Below, one piece after another: positions 25,204-34,348 of a stretch of DNA of 64,000 nucleotides. The DNA is from Putridiphycobacter sp045107045 (GTDB taxonomy: Bacteria > Bacteroidota > Bacteroidia > Flavobacteriales_D > Crocinitomicaceae): positions 73,460-137,459 of the forward strand of contig JBGCFR010000030.1 in the NCBI GenBank assembly GCA_045107045.1, in the 5' to 3' direction. Position numbers and translations under genes: made by a program. The notes below the pieces were generated by a model. That model made no database searches. It was not told the origin of the DNA and saw only the letters and a program-made list of their open reading frames with translations. The first letter of the stretch is position 1. Every line of letters begins with the position of its first letter.

Positions 25204-26748
25204 ATGGAAGCAAGAATATTATGGGCGGATGATGAAATAGACTTATTGAAGCCGCATATTCTATTTTTAGAACAAAAAGGATACATAGTTGAAACTTCTA
25301 ATAACGGCAGGGATGCAGCAGAAATGGCTCAGGATACTCATTTCGATATCATATTTTTAGATGAAAATATGCCTGGTTATAGTGGTCTTGAAACATTAGC
25401 ATTGATCAAGAAAAACAATCCTCAGGTTCCTGTTATTATGATTACAAAAAGTGAGGAGGAGCATATAATGGAAGAGGCAATTGGAGGGCAAATTTCCGAT
25501 TATTTAATTAAGCCTGTCAATCCAAATCAAATCCTGTTATCACTTAAAAAGAATTTAAATACGAAAGAATTAGTTAGTCAAAAGAATACTTCCGATTACC
25601 AGTCAGAGTTTCGTCAAATTGGAATGAGATTGAATGATAGGCTAGATTTTGATGAGTGGACTGAAATATATAAGGATCTTGTTACCTGGGAGCTAAAATT
25701 AGATAGTTCGGGTGATGGGGGAATGAAAGAGGTTTTTGATATGCAAAAAAGAGAAGCAAACGCTCAGTTTTCTCGTTTTGTTAGTGATAATTATGAAGAC
25801 TGGGTTTCTGGACATGAGGATGCACCAGATATGTCTCACAATATATTGGCAAAAAAAGTGATGCCTTTGGTTGGAACGGAACCATTATTTTTAATTGTGA
25901 TTGATAATTTGAGATACGACCAATGGAAAATTCTGCAACCTTTAATCAGCGAGTACTTCACTGTAGAAGAAGAGCAAGCATTTTATTCCATTTTACCTAC
26001 TGCAACTCACTATGCTAGGAATGCTTTATTTGCAGGCCTAATGCCAGTTGATATTGCAAAAAAACATCCTGATTTGTGGTTGAATGAAAATGATGAAGGT
26101 GGTAAAAACATGAAAGAAAAAGAATTGTTTGAGCACAATTTAAAAAGACATGGAAAACAAGTAAAAATGTCTTATCACAAAGTTATTAAACTTGATTTTG
26201 CAAGGAAGATGGTCGAGAAATTTAATGATTTAATGCAAAATGATATTAATGTTTTAGTCTATAATTTTGTTGATATGCTTTCACATGCAAGAACCGAGAT
26301 GGAAGTGATTAAAGAACTTGCAGATGATGAATCTGCATACAGAGATTTAACAAAAACTTGGTTTGAGCATTCCCCTCTAAAAGAGATGCTAATTAAAATA
26401 GCTGAAAAAGGGGTGAAGACAATCCTGACAACAGATCATGGAACCATTAAAGTCGACAACCCGGTGAAAATTTTAGGGGATAAACAAACAAATACTAACT
26501 TGAGATATAAAGTAGGTAAGAATCTAAATTTCAATGCTAAAGAGGCTACAGCATTTGCTAACCCTGCAACTATTAAATTACCACAAGAAAATATGTCATC
26601 ATCTTTTGTATTTGCAAAGGAGAATGATTTCTTTGCCTATCCAAACAACTATAATCATTATGCAAATTATTATAAGGATACTTTTCAGCATGGTGGTATT
26701 TCGCTAGAGGAAGTGATTATTCCATTTGTCACATTAAAGGCGAAGTAA
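25204..26748 (+). CDS. porX: T9SS response regulator PorX with PglZ domain
   Basis: Cytoplasmic response regulator that controls type IX secretion genes or activity in Bacteroidota together with the kinase PorY. The 514 residues comprise a receiver domain (1-120; acidic pair WADDE, phosphoacceptor Asp53 in FLDENMPGYSG, ITKSEE, and Lys in LIKPVNP), a helical linker, and a PglZ/alkaline-phosphatase-superfamily domain (about 200-510; VIDNLRYDQW, VYNFVDMLSHARTEM, TTDHGTIKVDNPV) that cleaves phosphoester nucleotides in characterised homologues. The T9SS cargo gene at 3.5 kb supports an active system. PorY is not in the window. tsaE and alanine dehydrogenase follow. Confidence 0.93.
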   Translation: MEARILWADDEIDLLKPHILFLEQKGYIVETSNNGRDAAEMAQDTHFDIIFLDENMPGYSGLETLALIKKNNPQVPVIMITKSEEEHIMEEAIGGQISDYLIKPVNPNQILLSLKKNLNTKELVSQKNTSDYQSEFRQIGMRLNDRLDFDEWTEIYKDLVTWELKLDSSGDGGMKEVFDMQKREANAQFSRFVSDNYEDWVSGHEDAPDMSHNILAKKVMPLVGTEPLFLIVIDNLRYDQWKILQPLISEYFTVEEEQAFYSILPTATHYARNALFAGLMPVDIAKKHPDLWLNENDEGGKNMKEKELFEHNLKRHGKQVKMSYHKVIKLDFARKMVEKFNDLMQNDINVLVYNFVDMLSHARTEMEVIKELADDESAYRDLTKTWFEHSPLKEMLIKIAEKGVKTILTTDHGTIKVDNPVKILGDKQTNTNLRYKVGKNLNFNAKEATAFANPATIKLPQENMSSSFVFAKENDFFAYPNNYNHYANYYKDTFQHGGISLEEVIIPFVTLKAK

Positions 26749-26779
26749 GCAGGAGTGTAGTTCACATTTAAACTTTGAT

Positions 26780-26787
26780 TATATTTG
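26780..26787 (+). promoter_or_regulatory. Putative -7 box upstream of tsaE
   Basis: TATATTTG matches TAnnTTTG and predicts a start near 26794, about 12 bases before the tsaE ATG. No clear -33 box. It would allow tsaE-ald to be expressed independently of porX. Confidence 0.4.
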
Positions 26788-26805
26788 TGTAAATAGGTAA
26801 TTAAA

Positions 26806-27219
26806 ATGCAAATTAGAGTTGAAAAATTGAGTGAATTGCAGACTGCTGCAAAGTCATTTCTCAGTGCTATAAATGAGCATAAGTCTTTTGCGTTTTACGG
26901 TGAAATGGGGGCTGGTAAAACAACATTTATCAATGCCTTAATGCATGAAATGGCGATTGAAGACCATTCTAGCTCTCCAACTTTTTCTATTGTTAATGAG
27001 TATTTGTCACCAACCTACGGTTCGGTTTTTCATTTCGATTTTTACAGATTGCAAAGTGAAAATGAAGCATTTGATATAGGTGTTGAAGATATCTTATATG
27101 ACCAAAATTACTGCTTTATTGAATGGCCAGAACGGATTGAAAACCTTTTACCTGAAAATACCGTAAAGGTTAATATTACTGTGCAGAACAATTGTAGGTT
27201 AATAAACTTGGAGATATGA
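26806..27219 (+). CDS. tsaE: tRNA threonylcarbamoyladenosine biosynthesis ATPase TsaE
   Basis: P-loop ATPase needed with TsaB and TsaD to make the t6A37 modification in ANN-decoding tRNAs. The 137-residue protein has Walker A GEMGAGKTTFI, the segment SSPTFSIVNEY, the FDFYRL motif and IEWPERIENLLPE near the end, all typical of TsaE. Stop and the next start overlap in ATGA, so translation is coupled to alanine dehydrogenase, an association I recall from other Bacteroidota genomes with no known functional reason. Confidence 0.94.
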   Translation: MQIRVEKLSELQTAAKSFLSAINEHKSFAFYGEMGAGKTTFINALMHEMAIEDHSSSPTFSIVNEYLSPTYGSVFHFDFYRLQSENEAFDIGVEDILYDQNYCFIEWPERIENLLPENTVKVNITVQNNCRLINLEI

Positions 27220-28436
27220 TTACAGATCCGGAGACACTTAAGTCATTAATGAAGGAGGGGAGCTTACTTCCCCAGGAGGAGATGCTGGCTGTTCAGCAGA
27301 AAAAAGGTAAACTTACAATTGGTATTCCTAGGGAGACTTCATATCAAGAAAACAGGGTAGCTTTAATTCCTGAAACAGTCCAATTATTAGTTAATAATGG
27401 ACATCATGTTGTTGTTGAAACAAATGCAGGGTTAAAATCTCATTTTACAGATAATGACTATTCTGAGGCAGGAGCTGATATTGCGCCAGATGCGAAGTCT
27501 GTCTTTCAAGCCCATATGATTTTAAAGGTAGCACCGCCAACTCAGGTTGAAATTGACATGATGCCGGGTGACCAAACTTTAATATCTGCATTGCAATTAA
27601 CTTTACAACCTAAAGAGACCTTAGTCTCTTTGATGAAGAAACAAATTACTGCAATTGCATGGGATTATATACGAGACGATCATGGTATTTTTCCAGTGGT
27701 AAGGGCTATGGGAGAAATTGCAGGGACTACAGCTATTTTGATTGCAGCAGAATTGCTATCAAATTATAATGACGGCAAGGGCATTATGATGGGAGGTGTA
27801 GCAGGAGTGCAGCCAACTGAGGTAGTTATTTTAGGTGCGGGAACAGTAGGTGAAAATGCTTGTCGAGCTGCACTTGGACTTGGTGCCTCAATAAAAGTGT
27901 TTGATAATTCAATCTCTAAGTTAAGACGATTACAAAACGATATAGGGCAAAAAGTATATACATCAGTTATTCAGCCAAAATTGTTAGAAAAAGCGATTAG
28001 ACGAGCTGATGTTGTGATTGGAGCAATCAGAGCTCCATTTGGTAGAACACCATGTATCATTACTGAGGAAATGATTCAACAAATGAAACCACACTCAGTA
28101 ATTGTTGATATAAGTATTGACCAAGGAGGTTGCTTTGAAACATCAAGAATCACAAATCATAATAATCCGACTTTTACAAAATTTGATGTAATTCATTATT
28201 GTGTGCCCAATATTGCATCAAGAGTTTCTCGAACAGCCTCAATTGCATTGAGCAATATCTTTACACCAATTGTTCTAGAGATTGGGGAATCTGGCGGCTG
28301 CAAAAATATGGTTCGAAAGGATGCTGGTTTTAGAAGTGGTGTTTATGTTTATAAAGGAAAATTAACTTCAGAAATTTTAGGCAGAGTATTCGATTTACCA
28401 TACAAGGATATTGAACTGTTATTAGCTGCTTTCTAG
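27216..28436 (+). CDS. ald: Alanine dehydrogenase
   Basis: NAD-dependent enzyme interconverting L-alanine and pyruvate plus ammonia. The 406-residue protein opens with a phylum-typical extension (about 30 residues, LMKEGSLLPQEEMLAVQQKK), then IGIPRETSYQENRVALIPETV, a Rossmann fold VILGAGTVGENACRAALGLG, and VDISIDQGGCFETSR. The active-site His sits in IHYCVPNIASRVSRTAS, where classical Ald has HYCVANMP. The divergence leaves some doubt whether alanine is the only substrate; lysine-oxidoreductase relatives share the fold. Co-transcribed with tsaE. Confidence 0.88.
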   Translation: MITDPETLKSLMKEGSLLPQEEMLAVQQKKGKLTIGIPRETSYQENRVALIPETVQLLVNNGHHVVVETNAGLKSHFTDNDYSEAGADIAPDAKSVFQAHMILKVAPPTQVEIDMMPGDQTLISALQLTLQPKETLVSLMKKQITAIAWDYIRDDHGIFPVVRAMGEIAGTTAILIAAELLSNYNDGKGIMMGGVAGVQPTEVVILGAGTVGENACRAALGLGASIKVFDNSISKLRRLQNDIGQKVYTSVIQPKLLEKAIRRADVVIGAIRAPFGRTPCIITEEMIQQMKPHSVIVDISIDQGGCFETSRITNHNNPTFTKFDVIHYCVPNIASRVSRTASIALSNIFTPIVLEIGESGGCKNMVRKDAGFRSGVYVYKGKLTSEILGRVFDLPYKDIELLLAAF

Positions 28437-28447
28437 ATTTTTATTGA

Positions 28448-28864
28448 CCAAATGTTGGAGGACTAAATAGCATTGTTGATGCAATAAATAAAAATGGAAC
28501 TAGTGGAATAGGACATGAGTTGTAAAAAAAATATCCTAAAAAATATCTCCAAATTCGATTAACCTTAAAGATAAAACTTTACTGATCGTTGGGAGATTCG
28601 AAAAAGCTTTTAAAAACAAAATCATTGATTAAGCAAGGGATTGTCTATAAGGAAGTCACTTCTGATGCGTTTTTAAATATGATAAAGTCAAATGATGATT
28701 AGTCAAAGTATTGCTTATTTTATTTTGCGGTAAATTCATATTCTGATGCAGCAATATATGACTTAAGGGACAATAGTTTAACATATACAATTCACTACTG
28801 TATGAGTCCAAAACCTTCTTTTAGTAGAAGTCATATTTTCAGCTTAACGAAATCTTGGAAATAA
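28448..28864 (+). pseudogene. Possible decayed gene between alanine dehydrogenase and panB
   Basis: This 430-base gap has no intact gene. The frame beginning at 28448 runs 139 codons with only three internal stops (TAA 28523, TGA near 28583, TAG 28700), about a third of what this AT content should give. It reads like protein (for example VYKEVTSDAFLNMIKSNDD, and AIYDLRDNSLTYTIHY after the TAG). A second frame has a protein-like stretch NLKDKTLLIVGRFEKAFKNK around 28560-28630, suggesting frameshifts. I do not recognise the family. Chance remains possible. Confidence 0.35.
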
Positions 28865-28871
28865 ACATCAT

Positions 28872-29693
28872 CTAATATTGTTCTTCTTGGTTTGGAAAAT
28901 CTTTAGACCTGACATCTTTAATATATTCTTGGAACGCATCCAACATTTCTTGATGTAAATTTTTATATTTTCTCAAAAATCGAGGATTAAACTCATTGTT
29001 TATTCCAAGCATATCGTGACTTACTAATACCTGGCCATCCACTCCATTGCCAGCACCAATCCCAATAATAGGAATAGACACTTCTTTAGAAACTCGTGTT
29101 GCGAGTTTAGCAGGTATTTTTTCTACAACTATTGCAAAACAACCTGTAGCTTCCAATAATTTGGCATCAGCAATGAGTCTTTCGGCTTCTTCATCCTCCT
29201 TGGCTCTTACTGTGTAAGTTCCAAATTTATAAATAGACTGTGGGGTTAGTCCTAAATGTCCCATAACTGGAATACCAGCCGTTAAAATACGAGTGATAGA
29301 GTCAATAATTTCTTTACCACCTTCCATTTTAACCGCATGCCCTCCTGATTCTTTCATTATCCGAATAGCAGAATGCAGAGCTTGTTTAGAGTCTCCTTGA
29401 TAGGATCCAAATGGCAAGTCAACAACCACTAATGACCGATCAATAGCTCTGACTACCGAAGATGCATGATAAATCATTTGGTCTAGTGTGATTGGTAATG
29501 TTGTTTCATGACCAGCCATCACATTTGATGCCGAATCACCAACTAAAATAATATCAATGCCAGCTTCATCTAAAATCTTTGCCATTGAAAAATCGTATCC
29601 AGTTAGCATAGCAATTTTCTCACCCTTTTCCTTCATTTCTTGAAGGACGTGAGTTGTAACGCGTTTTACATTTGAATGTACTGACATAGTCAC
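28872..29693 (-). CDS. panB: 3-methyl-2-oxobutanoate hydroxymethyltransferase
   Basis: Adds a hydroxymethyl group from methylenetetrahydrofolate to 2-oxoisovalerate, giving ketopantoate for pantothenate and CoA. The 273-residue protein has MLTGYDFSMAKILDEAGID, LVGDSASNVMAGHETTLP (magnesium site), DLPFGSY, GHAVKMEGG, VMGHLGLTPQS and the Glu of VVEKIPAKLA, all family motifs. Length is normal. panC and panD are not in the window. It is a single gene next to an SDR gene with a 28-base gap. Confidence 0.96.
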   Translation of the reverse strand: MTMSVHSNVKRVTTHVLQEMKEKGEKIAMLTGYDFSMAKILDEAGIDIILVGDSASNVMAGHETTLPITLDQMIYHASSVVRAIDRSLVVVDLPFGSYQGDSKQALHSAIRIMKESGGHAVKMEGGKEIIDSITRILTAGIPVMGHLGLTPQSIYKFGTYTVRAKEDEEAERLIADAKLLEATGCFAIVVEKIPAKLATRVSKEVSIPIIGIGAGNGVDGQVLVSHDMLGINNEFNPRFLRKYKNLHQEMLDAFQEYIKDVRSKDFPNQEEQY

Positions 29694-29721
29694 TTAATTT
29701 TAATGGTAAATGTATGTAATT

Positions 29722-30399
29722 TTAAGGAGTTGACAAAGATACTGGTAGTACCTTTCCATTAAACCAATTTTGTCCTGTTAAACTAAACTGTGAGATATAT
29801 TCAGCCATGTTTTTTGCAGAAACAGGAGCTTGATAATCAGGAAATGCCGCTTCAAGCATTTCGGTTTGAACAGCACCTAATGCTAAACAGTTTGCCGAAA
29901 TCTCTTTATCTTTTAATTCTTCAGCTAAACATTCTGTAAAACTAGCAATGGCCGCTTTTGATGAAGAGTAGGCGCTTAGCCCAACAAATTTTGAACTGCC
30001 TTGAAACCCACCCATTGAACCAATATTAACAATGTGAGCACCTTTAGGCATAAAAGGAATTACTACTTGACAGGCTTTTATGACCCCAGTCACATTGGTT
30101 GCAAACATATTGTCAATATCATCTTCAGTTAAATCAAGAACTGGAGCATTTATTAAATAACCAGCATTATTTATAAGGATATCAATTTTTTGAAAATGTT
30201 TGCGAATGATGTTTTCGAGATTTGATTTTGAAGATTTATCTGTTAAATCAAATTGTTCAACCCTTAAATTTTTAATATTTAATTTATGCAGAGGTTCAGT
30301 ATGACGAGATAAAGCCAATACTTGGTGCTTGGCACTTAATAATTGGATTAATTGGAAACCAATCCCTCTACTAGCGCCTATGATAATAATATTAGCCAT
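29722..30399 (-). CDS. Short-chain dehydrogenase/reductase
   Basis: A 225-residue classical SDR: cofactor motif GASRGIGFQL at the N-terminus, LINNAGYLINAPV, and catalytic Ser-Tyr-Lys in NIGSMGGF and SAYSSSKAA. The basic residue after the first strand (LSRHTEP) suggests NADPH. Substrate unknown. It follows the PaaE-like reductase gene by 12 bases, so both may be transcribed together. Confidence 0.9.
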   Translation of the reverse strand: MANIIIIGASRGIGFQLIQLLSAKHQVLALSRHTEPLHKLNIKNLRVEQFDLTDKSSKSNLENIIRKHFQKIDILINNAGYLINAPVLDLTEDDIDNMFATNVTGVIKACQVVIPFMPKGAHIVNIGSMGGFQGSSKFVGLSAYSSSKAAIASFTECLAEELKDKEISANCLALGAVQTEMLEAAFPDYQAPVSAKNMAEYISQFSLTGQNWFNGKVLPVSLSTP

Positions 30400-30411
30400 T
30401 ATTGCTTTTCT

Positions 30412-31479
30412 TTAGTACTCGTCAAAAGACACCACAACTTTTTCAGTTGTTGGATGAGCTTGACATGTTAAAATAAAGCCTTCTTCAACTTCCTCAGGCT
30501 CCAATGAATAATTCAAGTCCATCACCGCTGTTCCTTCTATTACTTTAGCTCTACAAGTACAACAAACTCCTCCTTTGCACGAAAAAGGAACATCAGCATC
30601 AGCATCCTGAGCGGCCTGAAGTATATTTTTCCCTTTAGAATTCAAATCAAACTCAAATTCTTCATCATCAATAATTACAGTTACTGAACTATTAATGTCG
30701 GGTACCGTCGTATCAGCTGACTGATTGTTAGGTTTAACTTCTGTTGCGGGAGTTGTAAATAGTTCAAAATGAATATTGGTGTCTTTTATATTTTTGGAGG
30801 TGAAAAATTCTGTAACTGAATGAATCATACTTTCTGGCCCGCAAGTATATATGTCATCTATGGTATGGTTAGCCAAGTATGAATTATAAATGGCTTCAAT
30901 TTTAGTATTATTTAATCTTCCTGATAAGTTATCGTTTAAACCATTTTCTTTAGATAGTATGTAGTATAAATCAAAGTTTTCATTGTCTTGTGCTAATTGA
31001 TCCAAGTCAGCTTTGTAGATAGTTTGATGAGCGGTTTTATTCCCATAAAATAACTTAACTGTGCTACCATTATTGGTATTTAAAACGTTTTTAATTAAGG
31101 AAATAATTGGTGTGATACCACTTCCCGCAGCAAAAAACACATAGTTTTTAGTCTTGTCAGACTTTAATACGAAGTTACCTTGTGGTGCCATGACATCAAT
31201 AGTATCACCTATTGATAGGTTTTGTGCATGAGTTGAGAAAATTCCATTTTCAACTTTTTTAACCGCCACTGTCATTTTTCCTTCGTGAGGAGCAGAACTA
31301 ATAGAGTATGAACGGCGCACGTCTTCACCATTTATGATACATTTTAATGTTAAGTATTGACCAGCCTTAAATTGAAAATCGTTGGCTAAAGATTCTGGGA
31401 TTTGAAATGAAATCGAAACAGTTTCTGGTGTCTCTTTAATGATTTCTGTAATATTTAAAGAATGGAATTTTGTACTCAT
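30412..31479 (-). CDS. PaaE-like ferredoxin/NADP reductase with C-terminal 2Fe-2S domain
   Basis: A 355-residue flavin and iron-sulfur electron-transfer protein: FAD domain (RRSYSISSAPHEG), NAD-binding domain (FFAAGSGITPIISLI, then YTCGPESMI) and a plant-type ferredoxin domain at the C-terminus with cluster cysteines in CKGGVCCTC and LTCQAHP. This is the domain order of PaaE, the reductase of phenylacetyl-CoA epoxidase, but paaABC are not in the window. It may serve another oxygenase or desaturase. The short acidic and Asn-rich insert before the ferredoxin domain is a linker. Confidence 0.88.
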   Translation of the reverse strand: MSTKFHSLNITEIIKETPETVSISFQIPESLANDFQFKAGQYLTLKCIINGEDVRRSYSISSAPHEGKMTVAVKKVENGIFSTHAQNLSIGDTIDVMAPQGNFVLKSDKTKNYVFFAAGSGITPIISLIKNVLNTNNGSTVKLFYGNKTAHQTIYKADLDQLAQDNENFDLYYILSKENGLNDNLSGRLNNTKIEAIYNSYLANHTIDDIYTCGPESMIHSVTEFFTSKNIKDTNIHFELFTTPATEVKPNNQSADTTVPDINSSVTVIIDDEEFEFDLNSKGKNILQAAQDADADVPFSCKGGVCCTCRAKVIEGTAVMDLNYSLEPEEVEEGFILTCQAHPTTEKVVVSFDEY

Positions 31480-31564
31480 GGACTTAATTTTGCGTAAAAA
31501 TAATTGTTATGAATGAAATTGCTGGCGAATTTACTGAAAAGTTGTCTTCAAATACTTGAAATGT

Positions 31565-32863
31565 TTAAATGAAGTCGATTTTGACTAATCCGTCTCTATC
31601 AATTTCATTGAGTTTAACAGTTTGAATAGTGTTGACTAATTTAGAATTAAAGTTGGTTTTTACTTTAACATAATTATCAGTGAATCCATACATAATACCT
31701 TCATTTTCCTCTCCTTCAAATAGTACTTGCTTAGTTTTTCCAAGTTGAGAGTGATAAAATGCACGCTTCTTTTTATTCGATAATATATGAAGTTGCTTGC
31801 TTCTGTCTTTCCTAATAGCAAGTGGCACCGAATTCAACATTTTTTTGGCAGTTGTATTGGCTCTTTCGGAATATGTAAATACGTGTAAATATGAAATATC
31901 AATGTCCTTTAAAAAATTTACTGTTTCCATAAATTCATCTTCTGTTTCTCCTGGAAAACCAACTATTACATCAACACCAATGCAGGTGTCAGGTATTAAC
32001 CCTTTTATAGTATCAACACGTTCGGCATATAGTTCACGAACATACTTTCTTCGCATAGCTTTCAATAACTTATTTGACCCTGATTGCAGTGGGATATGAA
32101 AATGTGGCAGAAATCGCTTCGATTTAGATACGAAATTAATGATATCATTGTTCAATAGATTAGGCTCTATAGATGATATTCTAAAACGATCGATACCTTC
32201 AACATTATCCAGGGCTTGCACTAGGTCATGAAAGTTTTCGCTTTCACCTTGTCCAAAGTCTCCAATATTTACACCGGTTAATACGATTTCTTTAATATCA
32301 GTTTTTGCAATTTTCTTTGCTTCTGATATTGTTTTACTAATACTAGCGTTTCTACTTTTTCCACGAGCTAAAGGAATGGTGCAAAAAGTACAGAAATAGT
32401 CACAGCCATCTTGTATTTTTAAAAACGATCTTGTTCTGTCACCCATACTAAATGACGGTACAAAGTCAGTTGTTTCTTTTATGTTATTATTAATAATAGA
32501 AGCTATTTCTTTTTTCTCGAGTTGTTCAATATGATCTAAAATATTGAATTTTTCATTTGCACCTAAAACCAAATCAACACCAGGAATATGGCTAATTTCG
32601 TTAGGTTTTAACTGAGCATAGCAGCCAATCATAGTAACAAATGCATCAGGATTTATTTTGAGCGCTTTTTTAACAATTTGACGACACTTTTTGTCAGCAT
32701 TGTCAGTTACTGAACAAGTATTAATGACAAAAATATCTGGCGTATCAGTAAAGTCAACCTTAGCAAATCCTTGTTCCTCAAAATTTCTTGCAATAGTTGA
32801 GGTTTCAGAAAAATTGAGTTTACAACCCAAAGTATAGAATGCTACTTTTTTGTACTGGCTCAT
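31565..32863 (-). CDS. mtaB: tRNA t6A37 methylthiotransferase
   Basis: Radical-SAM enzyme that adds a methylthio group to t6A37, giving ms2t6A in ANN-decoding tRNAs. The 432 residues contain the N-terminal cluster domain (YTLGCKLNFSETS, VINTCSVTDNADKKCRQ, MIGCYAQ), the radical-SAM motif CDYFCTFCTIPLARGKSR, and a C-terminal RNA-binding TRAM-like part. GCKLN matches MtaB rather than MiaB. It builds on the t6A made with TsaE (26.8 kb). A perfect -7 box ends seven bases before the ATG. Confidence 0.93.
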   Translation of the reverse strand: MSQYKKVAFYTLGCKLNFSETSTIARNFEEQGFAKVDFTDTPDIFVINTCSVTDNADKKCRQIVKKALKINPDAFVTMIGCYAQLKPNEISHIPGVDLVLGANEKFNILDHIEQLEKKEIASIINNNIKETTDFVPSFSMGDRTRSFLKIQDGCDYFCTFCTIPLARGKSRNASISKTISEAKKIAKTDIKEIVLTGVNIGDFGQGESENFHDLVQALDNVEGIDRFRISSIEPNLLNNDIINFVSKSKRFLPHFHIPLQSGSNKLLKAMRRKYVRELYAERVDTIKGLIPDTCIGVDVIVGFPGETEDEFMETVNFLKDIDISYLHVFTYSERANTTAKKMLNSVPLAIRKDRSKQLHILSNKKKRAFYHSQLGKTKQVLFEGEENEGIMYGFTDNYVKVKTNFNSKLVNTIQTVKLNEIDRDGLVKIDFI

Positions 32864-32870
32864 AATGGGG

Positions 32871-32878
32871 CAAAGATA
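32871..32878 (-). promoter_or_regulatory. Putative -7 box of mtaB
   Basis: Minus-strand TATCTTTG matches TAnnTTTG and ends seven bases before the mtaB ATG, so the mRNA should have little or no leader. No -33 box seen. Confidence 0.45.
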
Positions 32879-32937
32879 GTTATTTGATTTCCTTTTCTAT
32901 CATTTCGATAAATCATATTATTGAAAAGTCGTGAGAT

Positions 32938-32977
32938 AAAAAAACGCTTTCATGCATAGCACAAAAGCGTTTTTTTA
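32938..32977 (-). terminator. Rho-independent terminator after the PUR-family gene
   Basis: AAAAAAACGCTTT and AAAGCGTTTTTTT pair over 13 bases with a loop of about 14 bases, and both strands end in U-runs. It lies after the stop at 32999 and well ahead of mtaB, so it ends the PUR-gene transcript. Confidence 0.85.
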
Positions 32978-32998
32978 CTTCCATTAAGCTTTCAAATT

Positions 32999-33307
32999 TT
33001 ATAACTCTTCAAAAGTTAGTTCTTCTTTAGGTTCAGGCTTTTTGTATTCACCTGACTCCCATAAGTCTTGTATTTTTCCAAGAGCGGCACCCATGCCATC
33101 TTGAAATTTTTCAAAATCTTCTTTGTATAAGAAAATTTTGTGTTTTTCATAAGTTGGATTTTCTGAATCATCATCTGAATATCTACGTTTACTTTCTGTT
33201 ATAGTAAGGTATAAATCATTACCCCTTGTTTTTTTTACATCAAAAAAATACGTTCTTTTTCCATCTTTTACTTTTTCTGAAAACACTTCGTCATTTCTCT
33301 CGTTCAT
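32999..33307 (-). CDS. PUR-family nucleic-acid-binding protein (DUF3276)
   Basis: A 102-residue single-domain protein that matches the Bacteroidota/spirochaete PUR-alpha-like family DUF3276. The fold unit reads EVFSEKVKDGKRTYFFDVKK, then DLYLTITESKRRY and KIFLYKEDFEKFQDGMGAAL. Members bind single-stranded DNA and RNA; the job in the cell is not settled. It is a single-gene transcript with a textbook promoter (33341-33370) and a strong terminator, fitting high expression. Confidence 0.9.
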   Translation of the reverse strand: MNERNDEVFSEKVKDGKRTYFFDVKKTRGNDLYLTITESKRRYSDDDSENPTYEKHKIFLYKEDFEKFQDGMGAALGKIQDLWESGEYKKPEPKEELTFEEL

Positions 33308-33340
33308 CTTACCCTTCGTTTAATAATTTTATTTGTGTAG

Positions 33341-33370
33341 CAAATTTATAATTGAATTTTAAATAACCAA
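33341..33370 (-). promoter_or_regulatory. Promoter of PUR-family gene
   Basis: On the minus strand, TTG (33368-33370) and TAAATTTG (33341-33348) are separated by exactly 19 bases, the Bacteroidota consensus. The leader is about 27 bases. Confidence 0.6.
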
Positions 33371-33401
33371 AAAAAAAGGATGAAAAATGATTCTAAACAA
33401 G

Positions 33402-34343
33402 CTATTTCTTTATTTTTTTTTGAATATACGCTAATATATTTCCTTTTGAATCAGGTTTAAACCACTGTATATTCTCATTTCGGGTAAACCATGTCATTTG
33501 TCTTTTTGCATAGCGTCTTGAGTTCCTCTTAATTAACTCAATGGCCTTGTCAAATGATATCTCACCATCAAAATGATCAAAAAACTCAGCGTAACCTACT
33601 GTTTTTAACGCTCCGTGGTGTCGGTGTGGTATTAGTGACCTCACCTCATTTTCCAGTCCTTTTTCAATCATACGGTCAACTCTAGCGTTAATCCGTTCGT
33701 ACAAGGTTTCCCTATCTGTTTCAAGTCCAATCCAAATAGGAGTGAAGGGTCTCGATTTTGGTGCCTTCTTACGATAATCTGTATATTTATTACCAGTTGA
33801 TTCTATGACTTCGATTGCCCTGATCATCCTTGCATGATTATTACGATCCATAAATTCGAATACTTCCGGATTATTAGCATCTAAAAACTCTTGCAATGGT
33901 TCAATACCTTCTTTTTCGTGAATACTTATCCATTTAGTTCGAGTTTTGTGACTGCTTGGCATAGAATCAATACCAAAAACTAAGGCATCAATATATAATC
34001 CGCTCCCTCCAACTGCAATACAAATGTCATTATTTTCGAAAATTTTATCGAGTGTGGCTAAAGCTTCCAATTCGAATTTACCTGCGGTATAGTTTGTTGT
34101 AATTTGGTGTGAATTAATAAAGTAATGTTTGGCACTATTTAATTCTTCACTATTTGGCTTAGCAGTTCCAATGGTCATTTCTTGATAGAACTGTCTCGAA
34201 TCAAATGAAAGTATTGGAGAATTGTAAAAGTTTGCTAAATCAATACTTAGTGCCGTTTTTCCAATTCCAGTAGGTCCAACTACAATAATTAATTGCTTGT
34301 TTGGATTGTATTTAGTTTTTAAACTAGTTTGAACAGATAGCAT
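33402..34343 (-). CDS. miaA: tRNA dimethylallyltransferase
   Basis: Adds a dimethylallyl group to A37 of tRNAs reading UNN codons. The roughly 313-residue protein has the P-loop VVGPTGIGKTALSIDLA, the SFDSRQFYQEMTIGTAKP motif, GGSGLYIDALVFG, and R-rich RRYAKRQMTWFTRN near the C-terminus. An in-frame TTG at 34361 would add six residues, but the -7 box TATTTTTG lies exactly there, so the ATG at 34343 is preferred and the mRNA should be leaderless. Third tRNA position-37 enzyme in the window besides tsaE and mtaB. Confidence 0.94.
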   Translation of the reverse strand: MLSVQTSLKTKYNPNKQLIIVVGPTGIGKTALSIDLANFYNSPILSFDSRQFYQEMTIGTAKPNSEELNSAKHYFINSHQITTNYTAGKFELEALATLDKIFENNDICIAVGGSGLYIDALVFGIDSMPSSHKTRTKWISIHEKEGIEPLQEFLDANNPEVFEFMDRNNHARMIRAIEVIESTGNKYTDYRKKAPKSRPFTPIWIGLETDRETLYERINARVDRMIEKGLENEVRSLIPHRHHGALKTVGYAEFFDHFDGEISFDKAIELIKRNSRRYAKRQMTWFTRNENIQWFKPDSKGNILAYIQKKIKK

Positions 34344-34348
34344 TGCCG

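Noticed and set aside
28448..28864. Stop-codon readthrough or recoding in the interrupted frame
   Set aside because: Three different stop codons are involved and no recoding signal is seen; decay or chance is simpler.
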